Shown one piece after another: positions 54,338-63,459 of a stretch of 64,000 nt of DNA (position 1 is its first letter; the number at the start of each line of letters is the position of its first letter). The notes under the pieces were generated by a model. That model saw nothing but the letters and a program-made list of their open reading frames with translations. It had not been told where the DNA came from and did not search any database. The position numbers were made by a program, and so were the translations under genes. This DNA is from Serinicoccus chungangensis. GTDB taxonomy: Bacteria > Actinomycetota > Actinomycetes > Actinomycetales > Dermatophilaceae. The stretch lies in the NCBI RefSeq assembly GCF_006337125.1, contig NZ_CP040887.1:2356001-2420000 (forward strand), given 5' to 3'.

Positions 54338-55564
54338 ATGCCCGATCAGCCGTCCGTCAGCCTGCGGTCGCCGCGGCACCGCGAGCCGCGGCGACACCGG
54401 CCCGGGCGGCGCCGGGTCCTGCTGCTCACCGACTCCTACCGGCCCACCGTCAACGGGGTCGTCAGCTCGGTCGACGAGCTGCGTCGGGGGCTGCGGGAGG
54501 CGGGGCACGAGGTCCGCGTGCTGACGGTGGGACCGACCCGTCGCACCACCTTCGACGGGGAGGTCTACCGGCTGCCGTCCCTGGACGCCAGCCACCTCTA
54601 CCCGCACGCCAGGCTGGGTCGGCCGGTCGACGGGGACCTGCTCGCCGACCTGGTCCGGTGGCGCCCCCAGGTCCTGCACTCGCACACCGAGTTCGTCGCC
54701 TTCTGGTGGGCCCGGCGACTCGCGCACCGGCTGTCGGTCCCGCACGTGCACACCTACCACACGCTGTACGCCGACTACACGCACTACTTCTGCCCGCACG
54801 AGCGGCTGGGCCGGGCGCTGTGCGCCTCGTTCGCCCGGCACACCCTGGACCGGACCGACCTCGTCGTCGCTCCGACCGAGAAGATCCGCCGGCTCCTCCA
54901 GGGGTATGCCGTGCGCCCACCGATCGCGGTCGTGCCGACCGGGGTGGACCTGGGCCGGTTCACCCCCGGCCCCCGGCCCCCGGGGCTGGCCGCCTCGCTG
55001 GCCCTGGACCCGGACGTCCCGGTCCTGCTCAGCCTGGGGCGTCTGGCCACCGAGAAGAACCTCGCCGAGGTCCTCGACCGGCTCGCCGGCGTCGCGGACC
55101 CGTGGCAGCTGGTCGTCGCCGGCGACGGGCCGCAGGCAGGGACCCTGCGCCGGCAGGCGGACCAGCTCGGGCTGGGCGACCGGGTGCGCTTCGTGGGCGC
55201 GGTCGAGCCGTCCCGGGCCCCGGAGTTCTACCGCCTGGCCGACGTCTTCGTCTCCGCCTCGCGCACCGAGACCCAGGGGCTGACCGTCCTGGAGGCCCTG
55301 GCCAGCGGGGTCCCGGTGCTGTGCCGCGACGACGCCGCCCTCGACGGCGTCGTGCGGGCGGGCCGCAACGGCGAGCGCTACACGACCCCGGAGGAGTTCA
55401 CCCGGTCGCTGACCCTGCTGCTGCGGCACCCGGACCTGCGGCGGCGGTGGGGCCGCGAGGCCGTCCGGACCGCCGCCGGTCTCGGCGCGGAGAGCTTCGT
55501 CGCCGGGATCTGCGCGGCCTACGACCAGGCTGCCGGAGCGGGCAGCAGCGCGGTGGCCGCGTGA
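54338..55564 (+). CDS. GT4-family glycosyltransferase, lipid-acceptor type
   Basis: 408 residues, GT-B fold. VLLLTDSYRPTVNGVVSSVD opens the acceptor domain (res ~27-46). VHTYHTLYADYTHYF follows, then VPTGVDLGRF and LSLGRLATEKNLAEVLD of the donor domain, and ETQGLTVLEALASGVPV with the EX7E pair. This is the profile of diacylglycerol/phosphatidylinositol glycosyltransferases (PimB/MgtA type). First gene of a three-gene operon; its stop overlaps the VTT gene as GTGA. Confidence 0.88.
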   Translation: MPDQPSVSLRSPRHREPRRHRPGRRRVLLLTDSYRPTVNGVVSSVDELRRGLREAGHEVRVLTVGPTRRTTFDGEVYRLPSLDASHLYPHARLGRPVDGDLLADLVRWRPQVLHSHTEFVAFWWARRLAHRLSVPHVHTYHTLYADYTHYFCPHERLGRALCASFARHTLDRTDLVVAPTEKIRRLLQGYAVRPPIAVVPTGVDLGRFTPGPRPPGLAASLALDPDVPVLLSLGRLATEKNLAEVLDRLAGVADPWQLVVAGDGPQAGTLRRQADQLGLGDRVRFVGAVEPSRAPEFYRLADVFVSASRTETQGLTVLEALASGVPVLCRDDAALDGVVRAGRNGERYTTPEEFTRSLTLLLRHPDLRRRWGREAVRTAAGLGAESFVAGICAAYDQAAGAGSSAVAA

Positions 55565-56271
55565 GCACCGAGCTGCTCCCGGGTCTCGGCCACCACCCGG
55601 TCGAGCCCGACGCCGTGGTGGCACCTGCGCCCGTCGCCGGCCCGGACGGCCCCGAGGGGTCCCCGGCCAGGTCCGAGGGCGCTCAGGTCTGGCTGCGCCG
55701 GGCCCGCGGCGTCGCGGTGGGCGGCTGGCTGACGCTGGCCGTGGCCGTGGTCTGGGGCGTGCGGTCAGGGGCGCTCACCTCCGTGACCGACCTGCGCGAG
55801 CTGCTCGCGAGCACCGGCGTCCTCGCCCCCGTCGTCTACACGCTGGTCGGGGCGGCCGAGGCGGTCTTCCCGGTGGTGCCGGGCTCGGTGACGATCCTCG
55901 CCGGGCCGGTGCTCTTCGGGCCGGTCGTCGGCCTGGTCGCCGCCTACTGCGCGACCTGCCTGGGCTCCGTCGCGGTGTTCGCCCTGTCCCGCTACGTCGG
56001 TCAGGACCTGCTCACCGCCCGCTTCCGACCCGCCATCGTGCGGCGGTGGCTCGGCTGGCTGCAGCACCGCCGCTTCACCGGGTGGTTCGCCCTCGGGATC
56101 GCCCTGCCCCTGGCCCCCGACGACCTGCTCTGCTGCCTCGCCGGGCTGTCCAGGATGCGCTGGCGCACCTTCGTCCTGGTCGTCCTGCTGCTTAAGCCGT
56201 GGGCGCTGGTCGTCTACACCCTCGGTGTCGTCAGCCTGCTGGACCGCTGGGTCCCCGGGCTGGCCGGGTGA
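55561..56271 (+). CDS. VTT-domain (TVP38/TMEM64, DedA-like) membrane protein
   Basis: 236 residues. After ~50 polar residues and one helix comes the VTT domain: VVYTLVGAAEAVFPVVPGSV, LFGPVVGLVAAYCATCLGSV, ALSRYVGQDLL and, near the end, ALPLAPDDLLCCLAGLSRMR. DedA/VTT proteins move or scramble lipids such as undecaprenyl phosphate. Its position between two glycosyltransferases suggests flipping of a glycolipid intermediate or carrier, which is an inference. GTG start, GTGA overlap upstream. Confidence 0.88.
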   Translation: MSTELLPGLGHHPVEPDAVVAPAPVAGPDGPEGSPARSEGAQVWLRRARGVAVGGWLTLAVAVVWGVRSGALTSVTDLRELLASTGVLAPVVYTLVGAAEAVFPVVPGSVTILAGPVLFGPVVGLVAAYCATCLGSVAVFALSRYVGQDLLTARFRPAIVRRWLGWLQHRRFTGWFALGIALPLAPDDLLCCLAGLSRMRWRTFVLVVLLLKPWALVVYTLGVVSLLDRWVPGLAG

Positions 56272-56282
56272 GGAGGGCACGG

Positions 56283-57371
56283 ATGAGCGCGACGGCACCC
56301 CTCGTGGTCAACATGGCCAGCGAGAGCGACATCAGCGTGCAGGGCCACGGCGTGCACTCGGCCTACCTCGAGATGGCGCGCGCCCTGGAGCGGCGCGACG
56401 ACGTGGGCGTGGTGCACGGCGTCTACGGGAGGCGGGTGGACTGCGACGTCTACCACCTGCACACCCTCGGCTGGGCGGTGTGGCCCAAGCTGCTCGACCC
56501 GCGCCGACCGACGGTGGTGTCGGCCCACGTGGTCCCGGACTCCCTCGTGGGGTCGCTGCGGTGGGCCCGGGCGTGGCGGCCCCTGGCCCGGTGGTACATG
56601 CGCTGGTTCTACGGGCGGGCGGACCGCGTCCTCGCCGTGTCGGCCGCCGTCGCCCGGACGCTGCAGACCGAGCTGGACGTGCCGCCCGAGCGGATCGAGA
56701 CCGTCCCCAACACCATCGACACGCGGGTGCTGCGGACCGACGACGCCGGTCGTGCCCTGGCCCGCCGACGGCTGGGGACGGCCCCGGGCACCTTCCTCGT
56801 GGTCGGCGTCGGGCAGGTGCAGCCGCGCAAGCGGGTCGACGTCTTCGTCCGGCTGGCGCGCGAGCACCCCGACGTCCACTTCGTGTGGCTGGGCGGCATA
56901 CCGTTCGGCCGGCTGGGGGCCGAGCACGGCGCCATGCGCCGGATGATGCAGGACGCCCCGCCCAACCTGCGGTTCACGGGCGCGGTCCCGCGGACGGACG
57001 TGACGTCATACCTGCACGCGGCCGACGCCTTCTGCCTGCCCGCGGAGCAGGAGAACCACCCTCTGTGCGTCCTCGAGGCCGCCGCGGCCGGCCTGCCGGT
57101 CGTCGTCCGCGACCTCCGCGAGTACGACGACACCTTCGGCGCGGACGTGCTGCGCTGCGGCGAGGACGACTTCGCCGCCGCCATCACCTCGCTGCGGACG
57201 GACCCCGAGAGGTATGCCGAGGGTCGCCGGGGTGCGGCCCGCATCGCGGCGCGGTTCGACAGCACCGCCGCCGCCGAGCGTCTCGTCGACCTCTACCGGG
57301 AGGTGGTGGACCGGGGCGGGAGAGAGTCGGCCGGGGAGCGTGCGGGGAGGTCCTCGCCGCGGCAGGACTGA
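56283..57371 (+). CDS. GT4-family glycosyltransferase
   Basis: 362 residues, GT-B fold. The N-terminus PLVVNMASESDISVQGHGVH lacks the usual Gly-rich loop of family members but keeps the layout. ETVPNTIDTRVL marks the linker; VVGVGQVQPRKRVDVFVRLA, VWLGGIPFGRLG and EQENHPLCVLEAAAAGLPVV (EX7E) form the donor site. It starts 11 bases after the VTT gene. Likely the second sugar-adding step of the same glycolipid. Confidence 0.87.
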   Translation: MSATAPLVVNMASESDISVQGHGVHSAYLEMARALERRDDVGVVHGVYGRRVDCDVYHLHTLGWAVWPKLLDPRRPTVVSAHVVPDSLVGSLRWARAWRPLARWYMRWFYGRADRVLAVSAAVARTLQTELDVPPERIETVPNTIDTRVLRTDDAGRALARRRLGTAPGTFLVVGVGQVQPRKRVDVFVRLAREHPDVHFVWLGGIPFGRLGAEHGAMRRMMQDAPPNLRFTGAVPRTDVTSYLHAADAFCLPAEQENHPLCVLEAAAAGLPVVVRDLREYDDTFGADVLRCGEDDFAAAITSLRTDPERYAEGRRGAARIAARFDSTAAAERLVDLYREVVDRGGRESAGERAGRSSPRQD

Positions 57372-57378
57372 GCACGGA

Positions 57379-57407
57379 TTGCTCCTGGGCAGCGAGCCGG
57401 TTACGGT
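57379..57407 (+). promoter_or_regulatory. Promoter of the PiT phosphate transporter
   Basis: TTGCTC (57379-57384), a 17-bp spacer, TACGGT (57402-57407). This is one of the few full two-box promoters in the window. Start near 57414, leader about 50 bases. Confidence 0.7.
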
Positions 57408-57463
57408 CAGGTGTCTCGTGAGTGGCCTGCGGGCCTCCCGTCCCCGCGCCGCGGGTGAAAGGT

Positions 57464-59047
57464 ATGGCCCCGGTGAAGCTGACGGAGTATCGCCAGATCG
57501 AGCACATCACCACCCGTGGTCCGGCCCAGCTCCGCCGGCTCGCCCTGGCCGCGGTCTTCCTCGCCGGGGTGATCGTCTTCACCCGCACCCAGTTCGGTCA
57601 CCTGGACCAGGCCTGGCTGCTCATCGCCGCGGCGCTCATCGGCGGCTACATGGCGATGAACATCGGTGCCAACGACGTCGCCAACAACGTCGGTCCGGCG
57701 GTCGGCTCCCGGGCCATGACCCTGGGGACGGCGATCGTCATCGCCGCCGTCTTCGAGGCGGCCGGCGCGATCATCGCCGGGGGCGACGTCGTCAGCACCG
57801 TCAAGAACGGCATCATCGACCCCGCCGACATCGGCGACCCCATGGTCTTCGTGTGGGTGATGATCGGCGCCCTGCTCGGCGCGGCCATCTGGCTCAACAT
57901 CGCCACCTGGCTCGGCGCCCCGGTGTCGACGACCCACTCCATCGTCGGCGGCGTGATGGGCGCCGGCATCGCCTCCTCCGGCTTCGCGATCGTCAACTGG
58001 CCGGTCATGGGCGCCATCGCCGCCAGCTGGGTCATCTCGCCCCTCGTGGGCGGGCTGCTGGCCGCGGCGCTGCTCTACGTGCTCGAGCGCAAGGTGCTGT
58101 GGCAGGTGGACCCGGTCCAGGCCGCGATCCGCTACCTGCCCTACCTGCTGGGGCTCATGGCCGGGGCCTTCACCACCTACATCGCCCTCAAGGGCGTGCA
58201 GAACGTCCTCTCGATCAGCAGCCCGGTCGCCTTCGGCCTCGGCCTGGTCGCCGGTGTCATCACCTTCCTCCTCACCCGACCCGGCATCGCCCGCCGCTCC
58301 TCCTCCCTGCAGCAGTCGCGGGAGGGCGTCAACACGCTGTTCACCATCCCCCTGGTGGCCGCCGCCGCCCTCCTGTCCTTCGCGCACGGCGCCAATGACG
58401 TCGCCAACGCGGTCGGCCCGCTCGCGGGCGTGGTCGAGGCCCTCACCAGCGACGGGGTCAGCGCGGACAGCGAGGCCGGCATCCCGCTGTGGGTGCTCGT
58501 CATCGGCGCCGTCGGCATCTCGCTCGGGCTCGCGCTGTACGGCCCCCGCCTCATCCGCACCGTCGGCTCCGAGATCACCCAGCTGGACCGCTCGCGGGCC
58601 TTCTGCGTGGCCCTCAGCGCCGCCCTGACCGTCATCGTGGCGAGCCAGCTCGGGCTGCCGGTCAGCTCCACCCACGTGGCGCTCGGCGGCATCTTCGGGG
58701 TCGGGTTCCTCCGCGAGTACCTCGACCAGCGGATGGCCAAGGCCGTCGAGGACGTCCTCCACAGCCACCAGGGCGACGAGCACATCGCCGAGGTGGAGCG
58801 GATGCTCTACACCTTCGTGAACGCCGACGCCGAGACCAAGCGGGACATGCTGAGCCAGCTCAGCGACATGGGGCACGAGGCGGTCATCACCGCCGCCCAG
58901 CGGCGCAAGCTCAAGAAGGCGCTCAAGCGCCAGCAGGTGCGGCGCGAGCACCTCTTCCGGATCGTCTCGGCGTGGATCATCACGGTGCCGGCCTCGGCGG
59001 TGCTGTCCGCCCTGTTCTACTTCGCCCTGCGCGGGATGATGGTCTGA
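57464..59047 (+). CDS. Inorganic phosphate transporter, PiT family
   Basis: 527 residues, ten or more helices. It carries both copies of the PiT signature, GANDVANNVGPAVGS (res ~68) and GANDVANAVGPLAG, with PVSTTHSIVGGVMGAG and PVSSTHVALGGIFGVG. It imports metal-phosphate with protons. The C-terminal cytosolic loop with AEVERMLYTFVNADAETKRD is charged and may be regulatory. GAAAGG sits right before ATG 57464, so GTG 57473, 10 bases from it, could be the true start. Confidence 0.93.
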   Translation: MAPVKLTEYRQIEHITTRGPAQLRRLALAAVFLAGVIVFTRTQFGHLDQAWLLIAAALIGGYMAMNIGANDVANNVGPAVGSRAMTLGTAIVIAAVFEAAGAIIAGGDVVSTVKNGIIDPADIGDPMVFVWVMIGALLGAAIWLNIATWLGAPVSTTHSIVGGVMGAGIASSGFAIVNWPVMGAIAASWVISPLVGGLLAAALLYVLERKVLWQVDPVQAAIRYLPYLLGLMAGAFTTYIALKGVQNVLSISSPVAFGLGLVAGVITFLLTRPGIARRSSSLQQSREGVNTLFTIPLVAAAALLSFAHGANDVANAVGPLAGVVEALTSDGVSADSEAGIPLWVLVIGAVGISLGLALYGPRLIRTVGSEITQLDRSRAFCVALSAALTVIVASQLGLPVSSTHVALGGIFGVGFLREYLDQRMAKAVEDVLHSHQGDEHIAEVERMLYTFVNADAETKRDMLSQLSDMGHEAVITAAQRRKLKKALKRQQVRREHLFRIVSAWIITVPASAVLSALFYFALRGMMV

Positions 59048-59087
59048 CCCTCCGGGCGGCACCCGGCCCCTCGGTCCGCGACCCGGC

Positions 59088-59855
59088 TCACGTGCGGGCG
59101 GAGAAGGGCCTGATGAGGTCCTCGTCGCCGACCAGGCGCGTGTCGTGGTCCAGCTCCTCGTGCTCCTCCACCGTCCACGCGTGCCCGGTCACCCGCGCGA
59201 CGTGCCGCACCACCTGCGGGAAGCTCCACGCGTCGGCGGCGTTGCCGTCGAGGTGGACGGTGCCGGTCCGTGCGGACGTCGCCAGGTCGGTGAGCGCGGT
59301 GGCCGTGTCCGCCATCCACGAGGTCGCCGGGCGCCACCGCCGGCTCGCCCGGACGACGTCCCCCGAGGCCTCCGCCTGGGCGGCGAGCTGGGCCACCATG
59401 TTGTTGCCGACCCCGTCGGGGTCCGCCTGCCAGCCGATGCGCGCGACGACCGCCTCCGGGTAGGCCGCCCGCACCGCCTGCTCGCACCGCGCCTTGTAGC
59501 TGCCGTAGTCGTCCCGCGCGGTCGGGGTGTCGCCGGGCCGGAACGGGCCGTCCGGGTCGCCGGGGGCGTCACCGAAGACCGAGACCGAGCTGGTGACGAC
59601 GAAGGGGAGGGCGTGCTCGCGGGCGTGGGCCGCCAGGCGGCCGGCCCACGCCTCGGCGCCCATGCCGAGGTGGAAGATGCCGGCCGGCCGGACCTCGGCG
59701 AGGAAGGCCTCCCCCGCCTCCACGTCGTCGGGCGGCACCGCCGCCCGGTCCCAGCCGACGACCTCGCCGCCCAGCTCGACCACCCGGGCCGCCACTTTCG
59801 GCGCCACCGTGCCGTTCAGGCCCGTGATGAGCCAGGTCCCGTCCATCCGTGCCAT
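59088..59855 (-). CDS. NAD-dependent epimerase/dehydratase-like protein (extended SDR)
   Basis: 255 residues. The Rossmann loop reads ITGLNGTVAPKVA (res ~10-22), looser than the usual GXXGXXG; VTSSVSVFGDAPG and the catalytic DYGSYKARCE (YXXXK) are present. It is shorter than typical extended SDRs (about 310), with a reduced substrate domain. Substrate unknown, perhaps a nucleotide sugar. TAGCGT lies 6 bases before the ATG. Convergent with the phosphate transporter. Confidence 0.82.
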   Translation of the reverse strand: MARMDGTWLITGLNGTVAPKVAARVVELGGEVVGWDRAAVPPDDVEAGEAFLAEVRPAGIFHLGMGAEAWAGRLAAHAREHALPFVVTSSVSVFGDAPGDPDGPFRPGDTPTARDDYGSYKARCEQAVRAAYPEAVVARIGWQADPDGVGNNMVAQLAAQAEASGDVVRASRRWRPATSWMADTATALTDLATSARTGTVHLDGNAADAWSFPQVVRHVARVTGHAWTVEEHEELDHDTRLVGDEDLIRPFSART

Positions 59856-59861
59856 GGCCGC

Positions 59862-59867
59862 ACGCTA
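59862..59867 (-). promoter_or_regulatory. -10 box for leaderless epimerase transcript
   Basis: TAGCGT on the minus strand, 6 bases before the ATG. Confidence 0.5.
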
Positions 59868-60000
59868 CCGGTGCGACCTGCGCACCGCGGGCACCGGGCA
59901 TACCGTCGGCGGATGGGCACGGTGCGCGTCGGGATCTCGGGCTGGCGGCGGCCGTCTCCCCGCCCTGACAGCACCCGGGGCCATCGGCGATGCTGGGGGC

Positions 60001-60405
60001 ATGCAGACGACGACGCTGGACCTGAGGACCGGGGGCGAGGAGGTCGTGCACGACCTGACCCGCGAGTGCGAGCGCTTCGTCGCCGGGCTGGGCGACGGGC
60101 TGCTGCACGTCTTCGTCCCGCACGCCACGGCGGGCATTGCCATCATCGAGACCGGGGCCGGCTCGGACGACGACCTGCTCGCTGCCCTGGGTGACCTGCT
60201 GCCGGCCGACGACCGGTGGCGGCACGCCCACGGCAGCCGCGGCCACGGCCGCTCGCACGTCATGCCCGCGCTCGTCCCGCCGTACGCCTCCGTCCCGGTC
60301 GACGGCGGGCGGCTGGCCCTCGGCACCTGGCAGAGCATCTGCCTCGTGGACCTCAACGTGGACAACGCCGCCCGGAGGGTCCGGCTGGACTTCCTCGAGG
60401 GCTGA
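60001..60405 (+). CDS. YjbQ/UPF0047 family protein
   Basis: 134 residues: VFVPHATAGIAIIETG, DLLPADDRWRHAHGSRGHGR, SHVMPALVPPYASVPVDGGR and LALGTWQSICLVDLN cover the whole UPF0047 trimer core with its conserved His cluster. Some members show weak thiamine-phosphate synthase activity. The physiological role is not settled. The 145-base spacer to the divergent epimerase contains a GGCATACC octamer (59897-59904) and no other gene. Confidence 0.9.
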   Translation: MQTTTLDLRTGGEEVVHDLTRECERFVAGLGDGLLHVFVPHATAGIAIIETGAGSDDDLLAALGDLLPADDRWRHAHGSRGHGRSHVMPALVPPYASVPVDGGRLALGTWQSICLVDLNVDNAARRVRLDFLEG

Positions 60406-60470
60406 CCGCCCGGCCCGGCCCTGCCCGGCTCGGTGCGGGCGCGTCGGGGCCGTGCGGCCCGACGGCTGGC

Positions 60471-60476
60471 TACCCT
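60471..60476 (+). promoter_or_regulatory. -10 box for leaderless GPH transporter transcript
   Basis: TACCCT, 7 bases before the ATG. Confidence 0.5.
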
Positions 60477-60483
60477 GCTCACC

Positions 60484-61836
60484 ATGAGCCCCCGCCTGCC
60501 CCGCTCCGCCGTGCTGGGGTATGCCGCGGGCAGCGTCGGCACCGGGGGCTTCAGCACCCTGCCGGGCCTGGTCCTGGCCTACTACCTCACCGACACCCTG
60601 GCGGTCCCGGCGCTCCTGGCGACGCTGGTCGTCATCCTCCCCAAGGTCTGGGACGTCCTCATCGACCCCGCGGTGGGGGCGCGCAGCGACCGGCACGCCG
60701 CCACCGGCACCGGGCGCACGCGCCTGATGCTGGCCGGCGCCCTGACCCTGCCGGTGGGCTTCGTCGGCATGTTCGCCGTCCCCGACCCCCTGGGGCCGGC
60801 CGCCGCCGGCCTGTGGGTCCTGGTCTTCTTCGTCCTCGCGACGACGTCGTTCTCCTGCTTCCAGGTGCCCTACATCGCCCTGCCCGCCGACCTGACCGAG
60901 GCCTACCGCGAGCGCACCCGCGTCATGGCGTGGCGCATCGCGGTGCTGGCGCTGGCCATCCTGCTGGTGGGCGCCGGTGGACCCGCCCTGCGCGACGCCG
61001 CAGGAGGCGGCCGGTCCGGCTACCTCACCATGGCCCTGGGCATCGCCCTGCTGCTGCTCGCCGGAATGGTGGCGACCGTCGTCACGACCCGCGCCCATCT
61101 GCGCCGACCGCCGACCCCGGCGCCCGCGGACGCGGACGCGGGCGGTTACCGCGCCGGGCTCGTCGCCTGGCGGGAGGTCGCGGCATACCGGGTCCTGCTC
61201 TCGGTCTTCGTCCTCCAGGCCGTGGCGACCGGCGTCATGCTCGCGGCGGCGCAGTACGTCGCCGCCTACACGCTCGGGGACGAAGCCGCCCTGACGCTGC
61301 TCTTCGTCGCGCTCGTCGCACCGGCGCTGCTCGTCATGCCGCTGTGGACGCGGTATGCCGCCTCCCGCGGCAAGCGCCCCGCGCTCGCCCTCGCCTCGGG
61401 CGTCTTCGCCATGGCCGGCCTCGGTCTCGCCGGGATGCCCTGGCTGCCGGGAGGGTGGGTCTACCTCCTGGTGGGGGTCGCCGGGGTGGCGTACGCCGGG
61501 ATGCAGCTGTTCCCGCTGGCCATGCTGCCCGACGTCATCGCCACGGCCGGCCGCGAGCGGGGCGGCGCGATGAGCGGGCTGTGGACCGCGGGAGAGACGG
61601 CCGGGCTGGCCCTGGGCCCGGTCGTGGTCCTGCTCCTGCTCGCCGCCACCGGGTTCCGTTCGAGCACCGCCGGCGAGCAGCTCGCCCAGCCGGCCGCGGC
61701 CGAGACCGCGATCGTCCTCGCCTTCTCGGTCGTCCCCGCCCTGCTGGTGGCCCTCAGCCTGCTGGTGCTGCGGCGCTACACCGAGCCGGCCGTCCCGAGC
61801 AGCACTCCCGTCCCCGCCCCGGAAGGCACCGCATGA
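60484..61836 (+). CDS. MFS transporter of the GPH/MFS_2 cation:sugar symporter type
   Basis: 450 residues, twelve helices. The first loop carries LPKVWDVLIDPAVGARSDRH, the typical DxxxDPxxGxxSDR signature of GPH/melibiose-type symporters, and FQVPYIALPADLTEAYRERT matches the family. The final helix is followed by a short Pro-rich tail. The substrate could be a sugar or another solute. It overlaps the PLP-decarboxylase gene by ATGA, so transport and decarboxylation may belong to one pathway. Confidence 0.88.
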   Translation: MSPRLPRSAVLGYAAGSVGTGGFSTLPGLVLAYYLTDTLAVPALLATLVVILPKVWDVLIDPAVGARSDRHAATGTGRTRLMLAGALTLPVGFVGMFAVPDPLGPAAAGLWVLVFFVLATTSFSCFQVPYIALPADLTEAYRERTRVMAWRIAVLALAILLVGAGGPALRDAAGGGRSGYLTMALGIALLLLAGMVATVVTTRAHLRRPPTPAPADADAGGYRAGLVAWREVAAYRVLLSVFVLQAVATGVMLAAAQYVAAYTLGDEAALTLLFVALVAPALLVMPLWTRYAASRGKRPALALASGVFAMAGLGLAGMPWLPGGWVYLLVGVAGVAYAGMQLFPLAMLPDVIATAGRERGGAMSGLWTAGETAGLALGPVVVLLLLAATGFRSSTAGEQLAQPAAAETAIVLAFSVVPALLVALSLLVLRRYTEPAVPSSTPVPAPEGTA

Positions 61837-63325
61837 GCGACGACGAGCAGGTCCTGGCCCGCCTCGACACCTACCGTGCCCACGACGCCCCCACCCACGG
61901 GGGCCGCGTGCTGAGCTACGTCTACGACAGCGGCCTGGCCGAGCTCGACGCGCTCGCCGCCGCCGCGGCCGCACGGGTGCAGCCGGTCAACGGGCTCGAC
62001 CCGACCACCTTCCCCTCCGTCGCGCTCCTGCAGGCGGACCTGCTGGCGTTCGCCCGCGAGGTGCTGCACGGCCCCGCCGGCACGAGCGGTGCGGTGACCT
62101 CCGGCGGCACCGAGAGCATCATGCTCGCCGTCCTCGCGGCCCGGGAACGGTGGCGCGAGGACCGACCCGGGGACCGGCGCACGCCGCGGGTCGTGGCGCC
62201 CTCGACCGCGCACGCCGCCTTCCACAAGGCGGCGCACTACCTCGGTCTGGAGATGGTGACCGTCCCGGTGGACCCGGCCACCGGCACCCTTCCCGCGGAG
62301 CACCTCGCCGCGCACCTGGACGAGGCGACGGCCCTCGCGGTCGCGAGCGCCCCGGCATACCCCCACGGCGTCCTCGACCCGGTCGTCGGGATCGCGGCGG
62401 CGGCGGCCGAGCGGGGCATCCCCTGCCACGTCGACGCCTGCGTCGGCGGGTTCGTGCTGCCGTGGTGGGAGGGGACGCCGCCGTGGGACCTCGGGGTCCC
62501 GGGCGTGAGCAGCATCTCGGCCGACCTGCACAAGTTCGGCTACGCCCCCAAGGGGGCCTCGGTGCTGCTGGTCGCCGACCCCGCCCTGGACCGCGCCCGC
62601 TACTACGCGTTGACCGACTGGCCCGGCTACCCGGTGGTCAACCCGACCGTGCTGGGCTCGCGCTCGGCGATGTCCCTGGCCGCGGCGTGGGCGGTGGTCA
62701 CCCGCCTCGGGGCCCAGGGGTATGCCGACCTCACCGCCGGGCTGGCCCGCGTCACCGCGGCGGTCCGGCAGGTCGTCGAGGACATCCCCGGCCTGCAGGT
62801 GGTCGGTGCGCCGGTCGGGCCGCTGCTCGCCGTCGGCGCCGACCCGACCGTGCCGGCGGGCGGGCAGGGGATTCGCACGCGTGGGCCCAGGCCGTCGCGG
62901 CCCGGGGCTTCGTGCTGCAGGGCCAGCCCGCCCTGGCCCAGACCGACGGGACCGTCCTGCCCCGCACGACGCACCTGACCCTCACCCCGGCGACCGCAGG
63001 CGTGCTGGACGAGCTGGCGGCGGCGCTGCGCGCCGGCGCCGACGACGTCCGCGGGCAGGCGGCGGCGCACGGCGTCGGGGACGCGCGCGAGGATGCGGCC
63101 GCCCCCGCCACCGGGGATTCGGCGGCCCCCGCGGACCTGCCCGACCCGGTGGCCCTCGCCCGCGCCGCCCGGGAGACCGGCGACCTCGACCTGCCGTCGG
63201 TGCTGGCCCTCATCGAAGCCCTGCCCCGCGAGCAGAGCGCCCGCCTGCTCGTCGACTTCCTGGCCGCCTTCACCGCTCCGCCCGACCAGGCAGGAGCTGG
63301 CACGGGGCTGAGGCCTGACCGCTGA
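61833..63325 (+). pseudogene. Frameshifted PLP-dependent decarboxylase (sphingosine-1-P lyase/Dfp-type group II)
   Basis: Group II PLP decarboxylase. In the first frame: VTSGGTESIMLAVLAARER (phosphate-binding loop), HVDACVGGFVLPW and SADLHKFGYAPKG with the cofactor Lys. After about 62853-62870 (G-rich tract) the family sequence continues in another frame as DSHAWAQAVAARGFVLQGQP to the stop at 63323. The window therefore lacks one base (or has two extra) relative to an intact gene; unread, frame one ends at 62978 with 382 residues. This may be true gene decay or a base-call error. The last ~6 codons lie in a repeat array. Confidence 0.8.
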
Positions 63326-63379
63326 GCAGCTGAGAGCTGGGGAGCTGAGCGGCTGAGGCCTGACCGCCGAGCGGCTGAG
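63306..63379. repeat. Imperfect direct repeat, 29 bp at 45-bp period
   Basis: Two copies of GGCTGAGGCCTGACCGCTGA... (63306-63334 and 63351-63379) match at 27 of 29 bases. The first copy encodes the end of the PLP gene. The spacer between them carries further CTGAG fragments, so the whole segment looks like a degenerate expansion of one short unit. Confidence 0.75.
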
Positions 63380-63414
63380 GGCTGAGGGCTGAGGGCTGAG
63401 GGCTGAGGGCTGAG
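63373..63414. repeat. Six perfect tandem copies of GGCTGAG
   Basis: Six back-to-back 7-bp units with no mismatch, joined to the 29-bp repeat. It lies in the 134-base gap between the PLP gene and the convergent MFS gene. This is the only simple tandem repeat array of this kind in the window and a likely slippage site. Confidence 0.9.
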
Positions 63415-63459
63415 GGTGGCGGCACCTGGCGCCCGGCCGGGTGGCTCGGCCCACCGGCG

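Noticed and set aside
61833..63325. Programmed -1 frameshifting in the PLP gene
   Set aside because: No typical slippery heptamer followed by a pseudoknot is visible at the shift. Error or decay is simpler.
63373..63414. Short regular repeats as a CRISPR array
   Set aside because: Units are 7 bp with no spacers and no cas genes nearby. They are a simple tandem repeat.
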